From: Faecalibacter bovis
GTDB lineage: Bacteria > Bacteroidota > Bacteroidia > Flavobacteriales > Weeksellaceae
NCBI RefSeq assembly: GCF_017948305.1
Contig: NZ_CP072842.1
Coordinates: 846,001-910,000, forward strand
Direction of reading: 5' to 3'
DNA length: 64,000 nt
A model generated the notes under the pieces. That model saw only the letters and a list, made by a program, of their open reading frames with translations. It did not search any database and was not told where the DNA came from. Positions 62,698-64,000 of the stretch are shown here, one piece after another; within the stretch, counting starts at the first letter, position 1, and each line of letters begins with the position of its first letter. The position numbers were made by a program, and so were the translations under genes.

Positions 62698-64000
62698 TGA
62701 GTTCTAATATCATTACGCTAGTCGGAAATCCGAATGTCGGAAAAACATCACTTTTTAATAAATTAACAGGCCTTCGCCAAAAAGTAGGAAACTATGCTGG
62801 TGTTACTGTCGAAAAACGAGAAGGAAATGTAGAAAGAAACGGTAAAAAATATCATATTATTGATTTACCAGGAACATATTCTATCTTCCCAAATTCGTTA
62901 GACGAAGAAATTGTCTTCCAAACCCTTGGAGATAAAAACAATAAAGAATATCCAAATTTAGCAGTTGTTATTGCTGAACCAAGTAATTTAAAACGCTCTA
63001 TTTTACTACATTGTCAAGTAAAAGATCTTGGTATTCCTTCAATTTTTGTAATCAATATGAAAGACGAAATTGAAGCGAAAGGTCTTTCTATCGATATTAA
63101 AAAATTAGAGGATTTTTTAGAAACTAAAGTGATTTTAACCAATGCTCGTAATGGTGAAGGTATAGAAGAATTGATTTCAAATTTTGAATATCAGCCGGTT
63201 CAAAAATCAACAAACTTTAATGTTGGTTCGTTATACGAAAGTGCTGTAAATGATGTAAAATCTACTTTTAATCTTTCTTCAGATTATTTAGCTTGGCTAT
63301 ACTTAGGACAAAAAAATATTAATTTTTTAACTGCTGAACAAAGCGAAAATTTAAATACACTTAAAAAGAAACATAAAATAGTTGAACGTCGTATTCAAGT
63401 AAAAGAAACTGTCGATCGTAATCAACAATTAGATGAAATTTTAAGTGAAATTGTAAAATACAATCACAAACAAGAAAAAACACTTACCGAAAAAATAGAT
63501 AGTGTTATCATGCATCCATTTTTAGGTTATGTAATTTTCTTTGCTCTTTTATTATTAATGTTTCAGGCGGTATACACATGGTCAGGACCATTAATGGATT
63601 GGATTGATGGTTTATTTGGAAGCTTACAAGAATTTGCTACTAATACAATTCCAGCTGGTCCAGTATCCGATATTATTTCAGAGGCTATTATTCCAGGAAT
63701 TGGTGGTATTGTAATTTTCGTTCCTCAAATCGCAATTTTATTCCTTTTCATTTCATTAATGGAAGAAACGGGATACATGAGCCGTGTAGTATATTTAATG
63801 GATCGTTGGTTAAAACCTTTTGGTTTAAGTGGAAAATCTGTAGTTCCGTTAATATCTGGGGTTGCATGTGCTGTACCTGCGGTAATGTCGGCTCGTAATA
63901 TAGAAAACGCGAAAGAACGTATGTTAACAATTTTAGTTACGCCGTTTATGACTTGTGCAGCTCGTTTACCAATTTATATCGTAATTATCGCTTTAGTAAT
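62697..64000 (+). CDS. feoB: Ferrous iron transport protein B (3' end beyond window)
   Basis: An ATG at 62697 opens a frame that continues past the right edge (434 codons here). The N-terminal G domain has G1 GNPNVGKT (residues 10-17), G2-region GNYAGVTVEKREG, G3 DLPGTYSI and G4-like NMKDE. The membrane domain starts at about residue 275 (FLGYVIFFALLLLMF) and includes SGVACAVPAVMSAR, the first gate motif. FeoB imports Fe2+ across the inner membrane. Its ATG overlaps the feoA stop. Confidence 0.95.
   Translation, partial: MSSNIITLVGNPNVGKTSLFNKLTGLRQKVGNYAGVTVEKREGNVERNGKKYHIIDLPGTYSIFPNSLDEEIVFQTLGDKNNKEYPNLAVVIAEPSNLKRSILLHCQVKDLGIPSIFVINMKDEIEAKGLSIDIKKLEDFLETKVILTNARNGEGIEELISNFEYQPVQKSTNFNVGSLYESAVNDVKSTFNLSSDYLAWLYLGQKNINFLTAEQSENLNTLKKKHKIVERRIQVKETVDRNQQLDEILSEIVKYNHKQEKTLTEKIDSVIMHPFLGYVIFFALLLLMFQAVYTWSGPLMDWIDGLFGSLQEFATNTIPAGPVSDIISEAIIPGIGGIVIFVPQIAILFLFISLMEETGYMSRVVYLMDRWLKPFGLSGKSVVPLISGVACAVPAVMSARNIENAKERMLTILVTPFMTCAARLPIYIVIIALV

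Overview
The window is a chromosomal segment from a Bacteroidota bacterium, most likely order Flavobacteriales (possibly a Weeksellaceae relative; the genus is a guess). The grounds are low G+C, promoters of the Bacteroidota type (TTG or TTTG about 17-23 nt upstream of TAnnTTTG), many Bacteroidota-restricted families (DUF5686, DUF4296, DUF4252, DUF4271, DUF3109, DUF6909-like, HU-CCDC81/SPOR), the type IX secretion accessory protein PorZ, and lipoproteins with acidic surface-export signals after the lipobox cysteine. No phage, IS element, CRISPR array, rRNA or classical defence island is visible. Most of the window is housekeeping.

Layout. 1-3447: a truncated DUF5686 outer-membrane protein and pyruvate dehydrogenase E1 beta, both on the minus strand. 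3619-6704: a cobalamin riboswitch, a small TonB-dependent receptor and a beta-propeller surface lipoprotein, which together look like a BtuB/BtuG vitamin B12 capture unit. 6738-9927: RarD, TadA, a lipoprotein, a gene-free stretch with a dispersed-type repeat, and two unknown genes. 10048-15991: a Cys/Met PLP enzyme, recO, porZ and dprA. 16077-21638: an HU/SPOR protein, two convergent hotdog thioesterases, a Gfo/Idh/MocA enzyme, a protein with a purine-nucleoside-phosphorylase-like C-terminus and a DUF3109 protein. 21711-30228: dxs, rsmI, recJ, hemD, a dolichol-phosphate-mannose-type glycosyltransferase and small proteins. 30387-34602: a YwqK/MORN-like protein, tRNA-Cys, folB, Mn-type sod, a serine hydrolase and a 3'-5' exonuclease. 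34637-41870: a CNNM/CorC protein, an orphan fused peptide-ABC ATPase, a PpiD/SurA-like chaperone without a visible parvulin domain, lptC and an outer-membrane protein. 42118-49774: tRNA-Phe, two tandem aconitases of different families, argH and a repeat lipoprotein. 49855-54137: an OlsF-like bifunctional acyltransferase overlapping aspartate kinase, then fbp. 54214-61513: GDSL lipoprotein plus FadL porin, a YhiN-type flavoprotein, a universal stress protein, a thioesterase and thiL. 61676-64000: rplU-rpmA and feoA-feoB, the last truncated at the edge.

Themes. Envelope biogenesis and nutrient capture dominate: BtuB/BtuG-like, FadL plus lipase, LptC, PorZ, OlsF-like and Feo. Nearly all convergent gene pairs are separated by compact palindromic terminators, some of which are near-identical in sequence. 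Several genes have a TAnnTTTG element only 2-4 nt before the start codon, which suggests leaderless transcripts.
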